Source of the DNA: Rhynchopus sp. YZ270_cl-10
Taxonomy: Eukaryota > Euglenozoa > Diplonemea > Diplonemida > Diplonemidae
Assembly: GCA_964035575.1 (NCBI GenBank)
Contig: OZ037892.1
Location: 744,001-808,000, forward strand
Reading direction: 5' to 3'
Length of the DNA stretch: 64,000 nt
Of this stretch, positions 52,193 through 62,488 are shown in pieces. Within the stretch, counting starts at the first letter, position 1, and every line of letters begins with the position of its first letter. Below the pieces are notes generated by a model. The model was not told the DNA's origin. It worked only from the letters and a program-made list of their open reading frames with translations, and did not search any database. A program made the position numbers and the translations under genes.

Positions 52193-52312
52193 CATGCTGC
52201 TAAGAGCTGACTTAAGGTGCCCGAGTGGTCGACAGCAGGACGGTGGCCATGGAAGTCGGCATCCGATACTGAGTGTGTAACTATGAGGATGGTCCCTACC
52301 CAATCAAACACC
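52193..52312 (+). pseudogene. Fragment of large-subunit rRNA
   Basis: CAGCAGGACGGTGGCCATGG followed by AAGTCGGCATCCG and GAGTGTGTAACTA matches the highly conserved eukaryotic LSU segment that reads ACGGTGGCCATGGAAGTCGG...GAGTGTGTAACAAC. TTAAGGTGCCCGA just before it matches the upstream TTAAGGCGCCCGA with a gap, and CCAATCAAAC after it loosely matches CGAATCAACT. It is isolated, with no other rRNA nearby, and lies about 60 bp before the SET gene. Confidence 0.75.
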
Positions 52313-52373
52313 ACCTTTTTCTACCTAACCCTCAGAGCGTCTACCGCAATACCCCCAGCCCCACCCTTTTACT

Positions 52374-54257
52374 ATGTCTGTTGTGTACGATACCCTACAC
52401 TGGAAGACCTCTGGAGATAATGAGGAGTGGCTTCGCCCTGGGGAGGACATTCTTACGACCTTCGGCTGCACTGCGGTGACCGACGAGGGGTTGCGGATGC
52501 ACTGTGCAGCTGTTCTGACTGACGACCGGCTGTGCCTCTCCGACACTACATCGCGCCTTCCCTTCGATCAGCTCGAGATGGGCCACTTTGTGAAGGCACA
52601 CTACTACCAGGACCCAGCCCTCTTCGTCCCCTCCGCTGGTGATAAACGTCTTCTTATCAGCAACGTCAGCCTTGCCGATACAAATGCTCTGGTTGCTGCC
52701 GCCTCTGCATTTGTCCCTCTCACTCTCGAAGTATCTTCCACTTTGGACACAGATTTTTCTCCAGATGTTTACCACAGCGCACAATGGAAACCTATTGAAA
52801 AGAACAAAAAGCGGTTTGGACCGCGTCCTCCGTTGAATTCTGTTGTGACAAATACGAGAACAGTGTTGGGTGTGGCAGACCATTCGTTCTCTCCTGCGAC
52901 AGCGGTGACCGAGGAGGTGGAGGGGCTTGCGATTGACTGTGAGGTGCGGGTGGTGGATCTGCCTGGGAGGCAGCGCGCCTTGGTTGCGGGGCGGGACTAC
53001 AAAAAGGGGGAGGTGGTGTGGAGTGAGGAGCCGCTTCTGGTGTGGCAGGCGGGGGAGGAGGTGCACATCTGCGATGAGGTCTATTCGGACGAGAACCGCA
53101 GAATCGCGCACTACTTTAACTTCTTCAAAGGCCACGACCTTCCTGGCGTCACCTCGGACGTTCCCATCCCCGACTCCGTCCCTCCCGACACCAAGACACC
53201 CCCCGCCTTCCTCAAACGCTTTGCAGAAGTTCTTCAAACAAACTGCTTCGCCTACACCCCCTTCGAGGACGAACACCGCGCGCTCTTCGCCCTCGCCTCT
53301 CTCGTCAACCACTCATGCATTCCTAACCTCCGATACGACACAAAGGACAAAAGACGTGATGTGCGCTTCCGTGCCCTCGAGGACATCCAAGCAGGTGAAG
53401 AGCTCACATTGTCGTATTCACATGAACTCTCCTTTCAAAGACGGTCGGAAGAGATCTACCGAGGACGAAGGTTTCTTTGTGAATGCAGGCTCTGTCTTCA
53501 GGCAGACCCAGCACGCTCTGTAGGGTGCGCCTCGGGGTGTAGAGGGTACTTTCTTCCGGTCCCCACCGAGTTTTCACAACGTTCTGGGAGCTATACATGG
53601 AACCGTTGCAATGCCTGCCATGCGTCCGCAACGAACGTCGACACCCACGCGGAGGAATGGCTCGCAACATTAGCTGAGACGCACACCACTGTGGACATAG
53701 CCGACCCTCCGGTGTTTTTGATCGCTGCACTGATCTTTGCGGCAACGAAGCTGGGGTGCAGGCACCACGCGGTCTTCAGCATTGCAGAGCACATCATTGC
53801 CATTGCAGAACTGGATGGGATATCCCCTGAGGCATACGTCTGGTGCGCGCGACTCGTCTTAAATTGGAGCGAGGTTGTTCTGCCGGGTAGTCTGTTGACT
53901 CGGCCGTCAATCCTACAGGCATTGGGTAATGTCGTCCCAAAGCTTCAGGCACACTCTGCGGGGTTAAGCCCCTTGGTGTTGTTGACGCTGGCAAGATACC
54001 TTGCGCCTGCCTTGGAGACGTTGCGAGGCAAGACCGACCCAGATACTCTAGGAATGGCGACCGTGGCGTCGCTCAGTACCACCCCAATTGACGCCTTAGC
54101 TGGGTTTGATTGGTGGTGCATGACAGACACCGTGAGACGTGATGCCGCAGTCGCAACGTTGGCCTCATCCTCGGAAGGCTTCAAGGAAAAGGTTTTGGAG
54201 CGGGTTGCGGTCTTAGAAGATGCGTTGGCAACTGGGAAGGATGCGTATGATCTGTAA
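52374..54257 (+). CDS. SET-domain protein (SMYD-like lysine methyltransferase)
   Basis: 627 residues. Probably transfers methyl groups from S-adenosylmethionine to protein lysines. The SET core has the NHSC-x-PN motif (N312, H313, S314, C315), GEELTLSY, and a post-SET zinc-binding FLCECRLC. The split layout, with an insert (about 240-300) between the two SET halves and a helical C-terminal region (about 430-627), is like the SMYD family, but no MYND finger is visible. The first 190 residues are unassigned. It could methylate histones or other proteins. The ATG at 52374 is the first in frame; the LSU rRNA fragment lies just upstream. Confidence 0.85.
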   Translation: MSVVYDTLHWKTSGDNEEWLRPGEDILTTFGCTAVTDEGLRMHCAAVLTDDRLCLSDTTSRLPFDQLEMGHFVKAHYYQDPALFVPSAGDKRLLISNVSLADTNALVAAASAFVPLTLEVSSTLDTDFSPDVYHSAQWKPIEKNKKRFGPRPPLNSVVTNTRTVLGVADHSFSPATAVTEEVEGLAIDCEVRVVDLPGRQRALVAGRDYKKGEVVWSEEPLLVWQAGEEVHICDEVYSDENRRIAHYFNFFKGHDLPGVTSDVPIPDSVPPDTKTPPAFLKRFAEVLQTNCFAYTPFEDEHRALFALASLVNHSCIPNLRYDTKDKRRDVRFRALEDIQAGEELTLSYSHELSFQRRSEEIYRGRRFLCECRLCLQADPARSVGCASGCRGYFLPVPTEFSQRSGSYTWNRCNACHASATNVDTHAEEWLATLAETHTTVDIADPPVFLIAALIFAATKLGCRHHAVFSIAEHIIAIAELDGISPEAYVWCARLVLNWSEVVLPGSLLTRPSILQALGNVVPKLQAHSAGLSPLVLLTLARYLAPALETLRGKTDPDTLGMATVASLSTTPIDALAGFDWWCMTDTVRRDAAVATLASSSEGFKEKVLERVAVLEDALATGKDAYDL

Positions 54258-54716
54258 AAAAAAGGATGTTTTAGCTCAGAGGGTTTTTGAGATAGCCCAA
54301 GAGAAATGAAGTAGAGGGGGGAAAAAGAGACGAGAGAGAGATGAAAAACGAAAAACGAAAAACAGGAGAAAAAGCCCTGAAAAAGAAGAAAAAAACGGTA
54401 TTCTATTTTGTACTGTCTTGAAATTTCACCACTGTCCGCACTTCCTCGGCGTCGGCGATGTTCTGCCATGTACATGCCGGACATCTGGACACATACCTCT
54501 GACTTCGTTACCTGGCAACAGAACGTGTTTTGGTACAGTTTGTACACCTGCTACATTGCAGGTGTACAAACTTGTCTATCCGCCACATCACGTCCACAAC
54601 CCTTTGATGCACATTCATCTTACAAGCACGAGAGGCTTAGGATCATCTTATAAACTTCTTTTCAGTGTGCTTCTAATACACATCCAGAGCAAAACCCTTC
54701 ACATCTTTATTATGAA
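54258..54716. other. Spacer with hairpin and mini upstream ORF
   Basis: GAAAAACGAAAAAC repeats (about 54345), a GTTTGTACACCTG...CAGGTGTACAAAC inverted pair (about 54538-54571) and a family A hairpin core at 54622. ATG AAA TGA at 54712-54720 overlaps the next start codon as ATGA. Confidence 0.45.
54622..54649 (+). repeat. ACGAGAG-loop hairpin, family A, 5' truncated
   Basis: AAGC-[ACGAGAG]-GCTT with the complete 3' side (AGGATCATCTTATAAAC). The left outer arm is replaced by ATTCATCTTAC. Confidence 0.45.
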
Positions 54717-57434
54717 ATGACGTCTGATGTCTACCGCCGGCTTGATGCTGGGGCTGGGGTGCTTGGTCTCAATGGCAGGATTCTGACCCAGAGCGTGACT
54801 GTGATACACGAAACCGAGCTTTTGTTCCTGAAGAAGAAAATTCTCGCTGCGAGGGGCCTGCCTAAGGCGAGAGGGATACCGACTCCGTGTGCATGCCCTC
54901 TGTTGAGACTGCGCAATAAGCTGGATGCTTTGATCACCGTCGAGGGGATTGTGGATAAGTACGAGGAGGCCGTCTTTGCAGAAATCGAAGAAGGTTACCG
55001 CACTGCACGACGTCGGATTGCGCGGTGTATCTTTCGTGTTGTGTGCTGCAAACGGACGCTCGAGAACATCACCATAAATATCGCGAAGGCAGAACCGCAG
55101 CTGCGTGCCCTAGTCAGCAAGCACGAAGCGCTCCTTGGGCTATCGGGGTCAAATGAAAGTGCTGTGGAAGGGCTTCTTTCAGGGTTTGACCTAGAAGAGG
55201 ACGAAGGGTTGGAGGGGGGAGATGACGACTTTGATGTTGGCATGCATGCGCCGCGGTTGAGTGTTTCATTGGGGGGGTTGGGTGGGTCTGGGGTATACGA
55301 CGATGACGAAAACAATGAAGATGAGAGCGACCACGCTGACGAAGATGACGATGACGACGACGACGACTACGACAGCTCCAACCAAAGTGAAGCCCTGCTA
55401 AGCGACCCCGGTGATATTGCGGTGGAAGAAGACGGTGTGTTCGCTACAGCTCTTCCCGCTGCGACAGCTTCAAACCCTTCTTCTGCCCCTCCGTCCGCCC
55501 CTGCATCAGAAGCGAACAGCACCACACCACATACCCCACAGTCCGAAGGGATGAAACAGAGTGAAGGGAACAGCCGCTCCTCAAGCAGCCTGGCAAGCCT
55601 GCAGTCAGCAAACGACGTTGCCTCGACGCAGACAGCGCCGTCTGGGACGTCTGCTGAGGTATCCGCTTTTCGCGGACCACGTGGCCGTGCAGCAAGGAAA
55701 CAGCAGACACAGATCGCAACACATTTTTCCTTTGGAGAAACCGGAGCTCCCGCAGCCCAAGGCCAGGTAGGCGCAAGGGGAAGGCGCAAAACCATTATGT
55801 TGCATTGTGTGTCCATGCTGAAGAAGAGCACAGCAAGGATCCGAAGGCGGAAACGGCTGGAGCGAAGTCCCGAGGATGCACCGTTACCCGACCTTCCCCA
55901 AGGCAGCGATGCTGTGACTGGAACTGCGGCGCTGCCTTCAGTACAACGCTCCAGCATTGTTACCGAAGGAACCACACCCACCCGCCCAAAGCAGTCCGTT
56001 GTCTTTCTCAGCACCGACGACATGACCGAACCCCATGGGGTTGACATCACCCCAGCCACACCACTGATCACCACAAAGGAGAAGCAAACAAGCACATTCA
56101 CAACCCCTCCTCAGCCGGGGTTGCATACGATGTGTCTCAACGGACAATCCTTCCGGAAACGCCGTACCTCTAGTCTAGGTGCCGCACCATCATCGATCCT
56201 ACGCAAACAAAGCGAGGCTGGGAGCCTTGCCCCTCCTACACACGAGGCATTCGATGTTTCTCTCCTGGCAATGGTGCCACACGAAGACCGGGACGAATTC
56301 TATTGCGAAGCGAGGGTACGGTACTGCCTGCGTGCCGTCTGGACAGAGCTGATGCGGGCCCACCACAACGAACTCTCTACAACAGCACTGCGCAGACGTC
56401 ACTACCTCCGCGAAGGGCGTCTATTGGTACAGCGCGTAGCATCACGTCTGCATGTAGGACGTGGTAAGGTGCGTTCCCTTCCCGATGCTCCCACAGCAGA
56501 AGACCTTCAAGATATGCACGCAGGGGCGTCAATGCGGCTGATCCGTGGGAACGCAAAGATCGAGCGTCTGTGCACCCATTCCGCGCTATGCAGGAGTCTT
56601 GATGAATCGGAGCGCTTCTGGGCGTTGTTCACAGAGAACAAAAACAACTCTCCTCCGGCTTCGCCACGGAGCAATAAAAAGCGGGCCTCAAGGCTGGTCA
56701 AAGAGGTGCAAAAGCATGCTGGGGCGCGTTGCAGTGTGTTAGGTTATGTGGCTAAGGATGACCTAGTTCATGTAGAGCTGAGTGGCGGTGCGTTGTGGCT
56801 GCCCCGCACGGTGTTGGTCAGAGATGTCGACGAAAGCGTTGCGTCTGACAACGATTTCCCGTCTTCCTTTGGACATCCGTTTATGCTGAACACATTGATC
56901 AGAGAGCGTGCCCTGCCGACACCTTTTTGCTACGCCCCGCAGCCGCCGAGCAAACGCAACGTCGACGACCTGCCTGCTGTCGGGACGTACATCAGTGGCT
57001 ACAATGAGGAGCTGTCTGGTGCAGTGGGGACCTTTTGTGATGCAAACGAAAACGAGTTTTTTCTGAAGGCAGTGACCCAAGGAGGCTTTGCGATCCGCTC
57101 CCCAGGGCGCTGTCTTGCAGTCATCCAAGGCATGCGGAAGGCGTCTGAGGTTGCCGAGACGCTCAAGCAGGCGTCGTACGCACAGCAGGTCACAATGAAG
57201 CTGATCGTCCCGGCCCGCGCGGGGCAGTCGCCAGCGCCTGTGTCCACGGTTGTCCCAACCCCACCCCTCTCCCCGCCCACGCCCTACGAAAAGCGTATAT
57301 CACCAAGTCCCAGAAAACGTGCCTTCAGTGTAAAGAAGAAGTCTCTTGTGTCGTATCGACGGCGTTCGTCCTTTGTGCCGCAGGTTGCAGGGATGAAGTC
57401 AATGGGGATTGGGGGGAAGTCTCAGCCCAGCTGA
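54717..57434 (+). CDS. Large acidic/low-complexity protein of unknown function
   Basis: 905 residues in one exon. The N-terminal 145 residues are basic and helical (RLRNKLDALITVEGIVDKYEE...TARRRIARCIFRVVCCKRT). An acidic run (about 195-230, DEDDDDDDDDYD) and Ser/Ala/Pro-rich spacers follow. A better-ordered part covers about 505-830 (HEDRDEFYCEARVRYCLRAVW...; VGTYISGYNEELSGAVGTF). The tail is basic with many SP sites. I recognise no known domain. Composition suggests a nuclear or scaffold protein, but this is a guess. A three-codon upstream frame ends on its start codon. Confidence 0.75.
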   Translation: MTSDVYRRLDAGAGVLGLNGRILTQSVTVIHETELLFLKKKILAARGLPKARGIPTPCACPLLRLRNKLDALITVEGIVDKYEEAVFAEIEEGYRTARRRIARCIFRVVCCKRTLENITINIAKAEPQLRALVSKHEALLGLSGSNESAVEGLLSGFDLEEDEGLEGGDDDFDVGMHAPRLSVSLGGLGGSGVYDDDENNEDESDHADEDDDDDDDDYDSSNQSEALLSDPGDIAVEEDGVFATALPAATASNPSSAPPSAPASEANSTTPHTPQSEGMKQSEGNSRSSSSLASLQSANDVASTQTAPSGTSAEVSAFRGPRGRAARKQQTQIATHFSFGETGAPAAQGQVGARGRRKTIMLHCVSMLKKSTARIRRRKRLERSPEDAPLPDLPQGSDAVTGTAALPSVQRSSIVTEGTTPTRPKQSVVFLSTDDMTEPHGVDITPATPLITTKEKQTSTFTTPPQPGLHTMCLNGQSFRKRRTSSLGAAPSSILRKQSEAGSLAPPTHEAFDVSLLAMVPHEDRDEFYCEARVRYCLRAVWTELMRAHHNELSTTALRRRHYLREGRLLVQRVASRLHVGRGKVRSLPDAPTAEDLQDMHAGASMRLIRGNAKIERLCTHSALCRSLDESERFWALFTENKNNSPPASPRSNKKRASRLVKEVQKHAGARCSVLGYVAKDDLVHVELSGGALWLPRTVLVRDVDESVASDNDFPSSFGHPFMLNTLIRERALPTPFCYAPQPPSKRNVDDLPAVGTYISGYNEELSGAVGTFCDANENEFFLKAVTQGGFAIRSPGRCLAVIQGMRKASEVAETLKQASYAQQVTMKLIVPARAGQSPAPVSTVVPTPPLSPPTPYEKRISPSPRKRAFSVKKKSLVSYRRRSSFVPQVAGMKSMGIGGKSQPS

Positions 57435-57986
57435 GGGAGGTGTTTTGAGTGTTCCCCTTTTTTGCTTTTGCAATGGCAGGTCTCCTGTCTGCGGTTGAAA
57501 ACAAAAAAGGTTTGTTTTCAGTGTTTTGTACAGTCAATTCCACTTCTTTGCTGTTACTTATTACGGTACGGACCACTCACGTCCCACCTTTTGCATGAGC
57601 TCGACTGAAATGCGTTTTAGCACGTTTCAACTACTCTTCATTGTTATTAGTGGACATCATTTTGTACAGTTTTCACCTTTTTCTTTCCCCCTCCTATTGA
57701 GCGCCTTTCGGTGACAACAAAAAAGAGGGTTATTTTTCTGGGGCATTGTGTTGTATTGCTTTACAGCAACAACAACAACAAAACCTGATCACCCTCAGCA
57801 AGAATTCTGAGTTGCAGACTGCAACAGGAGAAAAAAAAAAAAACTTGCCCCTCTGCTTCCCTCCCCTTTTTTGAACATTGCCACTTCAGTTTTAAGTTCT
57901 GCTCTCCCTTCTCCCTTCTCCCCTTTCCCCTCTCCCCTCTCCCCGCACCCATCCAACATCAGCAGGGCTTCTCTACCAAGCAGTCC
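57435..57986. other. Spacer and CT-rich leader of the CMGC-like kinase
   Basis: TTACGGTACGGACCA at about 57563 echoes the start of the 151-bp repeat. An ACAACA run lies at about 57768, and a TCTCCCCTTTCCCC-type leader (57900-57945) precedes the start. No gene seen. Confidence 0.4.
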
Positions 57987-59401
57987 ATGGGGGTCAAGAG
58001 AAATGCGCGCGGTACCACATGCATCAGCGAAGAGGCAAAGGCCAAGGGCGCACCCCCCTCCCTCGTGAAACACACCATTCTGCATGGGGACACAGAGGAG
58101 GGCTCGTACTTCCACGCACCGCCTCAGGTACGGAGACAATTTTTATCAAAAAAAAAACCACCAAATGGATGTAGGACTGCATGGTTGGGGGGTCCAACCG
58201 TACTGTCACCAGAGGGCTGTTGTATTTCAAGCTAACTTTGTTTTTTTTGAGGTGACTGAGCACGGAGGGGCTTAGGTTCATCTTATAAACTTTTCTTCTT
58301 GCTTTGGTTGAGACCAGATTTAAATTTCTACTTTTTATTTTTCAAAATAAACCGATTTTTCTTCCCTCACAGTACACCGACTTTGAGTACCTCGCGAAGG
58401 GGTCATTTGGCGTTGTCTGCACTGCACTGCTTGATGGTGTTGCCATCGCTGTCAAGAAGGTACACTGCCATACTCTAGTGTTTGCAGAGAGCGCTCTCCG
58501 CGAGCTCCACAACCTCGCCTTCTTTGCCTGCAAACGCGCTGACGGGATCTGCCCCATGCTTGACTGCTGGATCCAACAGGCCGACCCAAACAACCCTGGA
58601 TCCACTTTCATTTACATGGCACTTCGCAAATACAACTGCAGCCTCGAAGCATACTCAAAACTACGCGCCCCTCTGAGCCCCACAGATTGGCGTAAAGTGT
58701 GTCTACTTTTGATGAAAGCTTTGGATGATATGCATCATAAGGGAGGAATGCACAGAGATTTAAAACCAGAGAACGTTGTGACGACAGCAGACTGTAGTGA
58801 GGTTGCGTTGATTGATTTGGGGTCGATTCGTGCGATTGATGCGTCAAAGAATATTCGTCCTTTGACGCCGATCTTTCAGGTTGCGACAGAAGGATATAGG
58901 GCCCCGGAGATTATAGGTAATGAAGTAGGGTATGACGATACATTTGACGTCTTCGCTGCAGGGTGTGTGTTAGCGGAGATGCGAATGAAAAGAGAGTTAT
59001 TTCCTACGCAAGAAGATGCGGATGAATTTGCCGCATTGTCCGACGATGACGCAGATTGCTTTCTCAGAGCGAAGCTCCATATGTGTTCAAAAAAAGACCT
59101 GGCAATGGTTCTTACTATGCTCCACAGAGATCCTCGTCAACGCGCAACGCCATCTCAAATAATATCCGAACTTTCCTCCTCCCTCAACATCACTCTCAAA
59201 CCTTCCAACGAAGACCATCGTAACACCTATATTGAGCCAGTTTATGACCCTCTGAGTCACACCGATATCCTTCGTGCATTAAATGAAGTTGTAGAAGACT
59301 TTGCCGCCACAATGGAAAGCAGAAAACAAGAAGAAGGAGAGGAAAGGGATATCCCAACGCAGGTGGTAGGTCCGCCTGCGAAGCGAAGGAGGGTGAAGTG
59401 A
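57987..59401 (+). CDS. CMGC-like protein kinase, 2 exons
   Basis: Exon 1 57987-58127 (47 residues, MGVKRNARGT...) joins exon 2 58373-59401 in phase 0 for 389 residues. The donor is GTACGG, the acceptor CTCACAG. Exon 2 holds a full kinase: KGSFGVV (G57-G60), AVKK (K75), Glu in RELHNL, H174-R175-D176-LKPEN, D195-L196-G197, and EGYRAPEI. DLG in place of DFG and YRAPE fit the CMGC group (CDK/MAPK/CLK). The tail is basic with PPAKRRRVK, a likely nuclear localisation signal. The intron contains the dispersed GGACTGCATGGTTGGGGGG module and a family A hairpin. Exon 1 is supported by frame and context only. Confidence 0.83.
58250..58284 (+). repeat. ACGAGAG-type hairpin, family A, inside an intron
   Basis: AGGTGA/TCATCTT and CTGAGC/GCTTAG stems (one G-U), loop ACGGAGGG. 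It lies in the kinase intron. Confidence 0.55.
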
Positions 59402-59885
59402 GGAGGGAGGAGGGGGTGTTGACCTAAAGCATGGAGGCACAGCTTAACCAATTTTTGCTATTTTTTTTGTTTGTTCTATCCCAGCGAAATTGTACGTGCG
59501 ATTATTTTTGGTAGGTACACTGTCACGAGAGGGCTTTGTATTTCAAGTCAACTTTTTTTTGTGCAGCTCTTTGTGTAATGTAGAGTGAGATGTTTCATCT
59601 TGCAAGTTTCATTTTTTTGTAATATTTTTCGACAAAAAAAACGTATATTTTTGTTGTTTTTACTTTGTGAAGTTTTTTTTTTTTTTCCAGTAGTTTCGTT
59701 TCGGTTTTGTGTCGTTCCAGTTTTCGATTTTATTTTATTTTTTGTATTCTTTTCTCCCCCCAGGGTACTTCGTGCTTGTAATCCATCTACTCTATAACCC
59801 TCTACATTCCTCCTCCCTCCAGACGCCAAGACCATCGTGCTTTGGTTTCCAAAAAGTTTTTTTTTTTTGTAAGGTGACTAAGCAC
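59402..59885. other. Spacer downstream of the kinase
   Basis: A family C hairpin at 59516-59540, T runs, and the left half of a family A hairpin (59871-59885) cut by the next element. Confidence 0.4.
59516..59540 (+). repeat. ACGAGAG-loop hairpin, family C
   Basis: TACA-CT-GTC-[ACGAGAG]-GGC-TT-TGTA, followed by TTTCAAGTCAAC and a T run. The cleanest family C copy. Confidence 0.55.
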
Positions 59886-60445
59886 CAGGGGACATTGGTA
59901 GTTTGAGATTTTGAAAAAAAAGCCGGTGTGAGCCAAAAAAGCCGGTGTGAGGCAATTTTTTTTTCCCCACGCATTTTTGGCAGAGACCTCCACAACTCTT
60001 TCCCCTCCGCGCCCTTGTCTAACCATATGGCATCAAAACTTTTCTGGCGAAGCCACGGTACGCAACATTTCAAAAATTGTGACATAAAATCGCACGCTTT
60101 TATAGCCAAACTATGGTAAAGGTAGCTGTGACTATGGCCTAGGGTAGAGCTGTGGGCTACCGCTCGTCATTTTTAGCTGCGCCGCAGGCGCACGGTACGC
60201 TACTTTTTTATGAGAGTTGCAAACATCTATTTCTTTTGATTGAACGGACCGATTGGTCTTTGTGGTGGGGTCACATGCACATAAGAAACCGCTACAGATG
60301 TGGTTGTAGCCTTGTATGAGGAGATAAAATTCAGAAAAAAATTCAAAAATCTGCCTTTTTCTTTTTTTTTTTTTTTTTTCTCAAAATCCCACACCGGCTT
60401 AGCCGGTGTGGCCACACCGGCACACCGGCATACTAATGTCCCCTG
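59886..60445. mobile_element. hAT-like MITE inserted into a hairpin copy, 8-bp duplication
   Basis: The ends CAGGGGACATTGGTA and TACTAATGTCCCCTG are inverse with one mismatch. CTAAGCAC directly flanks both ends (59878-59885 and 60446-60453), and removing one copy with the 560-bp insert restores a normal family A hairpin. Inside are reiterated GCCGGTGTG/CACACCGGC and the GCGCCGCAGGCGCACGGTAC module (about 60179). The 8-bp duplication and CAGGG ends fit hAT. Confidence 0.85.
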
Positions 60446-61080
60446 CTAAGCACGAAGAGGCTTAGGATCATCTTATAAAATTTTCTATATTTTTTTTACA
60501 CTGTAGTTTTTGTCCACGGATACGATAATTACCTACTCTACTAAATAAATCGAGCAAAAATATAGCGAACTCAGTGGAGCCTGGTTTTAAAAAAAGTGCC
60601 AAAAACAACCTTTTTCTTGACGCATTGCGAGTTCCTCAAATGCACTTTTTTTTGAAGGGTAAACAATTCGGTTTTATGCTACCCAAATATTAGAGTAAAA
60701 AGTTAGTCCCAGTTTTTTGTTTTTTTTAAAAGGAATTTAAAAAAAAAAGATGGGTTGTTGTTGTTTTTTATACACTTCCCTAATGCTTTCAAATTTTATT
60801 TGAAAGTATATGAATTTGTTTTTTTTGTTTTTGTATAGATCTTTTGTTGCGTTTGCATTCCTGTTGAATTTCGTTGATTTGAGGAATCTGCATTTTAACG
60901 GACTCAATTTTGTTGCGTCTGCCGATGCACGGCGTTTTTGCGCTTTTCAACTTCTCTGTTGTATGAAAAGATTAACGAGAAGCGCATTCATTGATTGCAA
61001 GTTTTTTTTTTCTCCTTTTTGTTCAGGGAAATAGCTTGGTTTTCCTCCAAAATCCACCTGATTTGCAAAAAACGGCAAAC
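60446..61080. other. Spacer, no gene seen
   Basis: Right half of the interrupted hairpin (to about 60480), T and A runs, and TACACTTCCCTAATGCTTTCAAA (about 60770), which recurs at about 49386 in the first phosphotransferase intron. Confidence 0.4.
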
Positions 61081-61149
61081 CCTCCCAACGCCTCCCAACG
61101 CCCTCCCAACACCTCCCAACGCCTCCCAACACCTCCCAACACCCCTCCA
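61081..61149 (+). repeat. CTCCCAACRC minisatellite, left array
   Basis: About seven units of roughly 10 bp (CTCCCAACGC/CTCCCAACAC). A sister array lies at 62489-62570 in the same orientation, on the far side of the microsatellites. Confidence 0.85.
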
Positions 61150-61330
61150 ATTTAGCCCGAATTTTGGGAATTTTTTTTTTTTGAGGGTGTTCTGTACCCC
61201 CTTCTGGAGGGGGTTCCAGGGTGGGGTCCCGGTTCCAAAGTCAAACAAAAAAATAGTGGTGGAAATTTGGGAAAAATGTATTAATTTAGATGCCCCCAAG
61301 GGAAAATCCCGACCTCTGGTGCTGTACTGC

Positions 61331-61645
61331 TACTGTGTACTGTGTACTGTGTACTGTGTACTGTGTACTGTGTACTGTGTACTGTGTACTGTGTACTGTG
61401 TACTGTGTACTGTGTACTGTGTACTGTGTACTGTGTACTGTGTACTGTGTACTGTGTACTGTGTACTGTGTACTGTGTACTGTGTACTGTGTACTGTGTA
61501 CTGTGTACTGTGTACTGTGTACTGTGTACTGTGTACTGTGTACTGTGTACTGTGTACTGTGTACTGTGTACTGTGTACTGTGTACTGTGTACTGTGTACT
61601 GTGTACTGTGTACTGTGTACTGTGTACTGTGTACTGTGTACTGTG
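61331..61645 (+). repeat. 7-bp array (GTGTACT)n, about 45 copies
   Basis: Pure GTGTACT units. It differs by one base per unit from the GGGTACT array at 50684. Confidence 0.95.
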
Positions 61646-61667
61646 CCGAAATTGACCAAAAACGAGA

Positions 61668-61961
61668 ACTGTACTGTACTGTACTGTACTGTACTGTACT
61701 GTACTGTACTGTACTGTACTGTACTGTACTGTACTGTACTGTACTGTACTGTACTGTACTGTACTGTACTGTACTGTACTGTACTGTACTGTACTGTACT
61801 GTACTGTACTGTACTGTACTGTACTGTACTGTACTGTACTGTACTGTACTGTACTGTACTGTACTGTACTGTACTGTACTGTACTGTACTGTACTGTACT
61901 GTACTGTACTGTACTGTACTGTACTGTACTGTACTGTACTGTACTGTACTGTACTGTACTG
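61668..61961 (+). repeat. 5-bp array (GTACT)n, about 59 copies
   Basis: Pure GTACT units, separated from the previous array by about 22 bp of unique sequence. Confidence 0.95.
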
Positions 61962-61974
61962 AACTCCCAATCCC

Positions 61975-62330
61975 CTGTGTATACTGTGTATACTGTGTAT
62001 ACTGTGTATACTGTGTATACTGTGTATACTGTGTATACTGTGTATACTGTGTATACTGTGTATACTGTGTATACTGTGTATACTGTGTATACTGTGTATA
62101 CTGTGTATACTGTGTATACTGTGTATACTGTGTATACTGTGTATACTGTGTATACTGTGTATACTGTGTATACTGTGTATACTGTGTATACTGTGTATAC
62201 TGTGTATACTGTGTATACTGTGTATACTGTGTATACTGTGTATACTGTGTATACTGTGTATACTGTGTATACTGTGTATACTGTGTATACTGTGTATACT
62301 GTGTATACTGTGTATACTGTGTATACTGTG
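61975..62330 (+). repeat. 9-bp array (GTGTATACT)n, about 40 copies
   Basis: Pure GTGTATACT units, separated by only about 13 bp from the 5-bp array. Confidence 0.95.
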
Positions 62331-62488
62331 CAGTGTAAGAAAATTGATCACGTATGTACTCAGAACTTGTCCATTTCGGCAAATTGACCCCACCACAGCG
62401 AGGACGGATTCCGGAAATGACAATGCAGGTGTTTAAAAACTTCACCAACGAGAAAAAGGCTCACGCCGGTGGGAAAAAAAGTGTCTCA

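Noticed and set aside
61331-62423. Very long open frames of YCVLCTV, TVLYC or HSI repeats on both strands
   Set aside because: They are the translation of 5-, 7- and 9-bp arrays whose units contain no stop codon in any frame; not genes.
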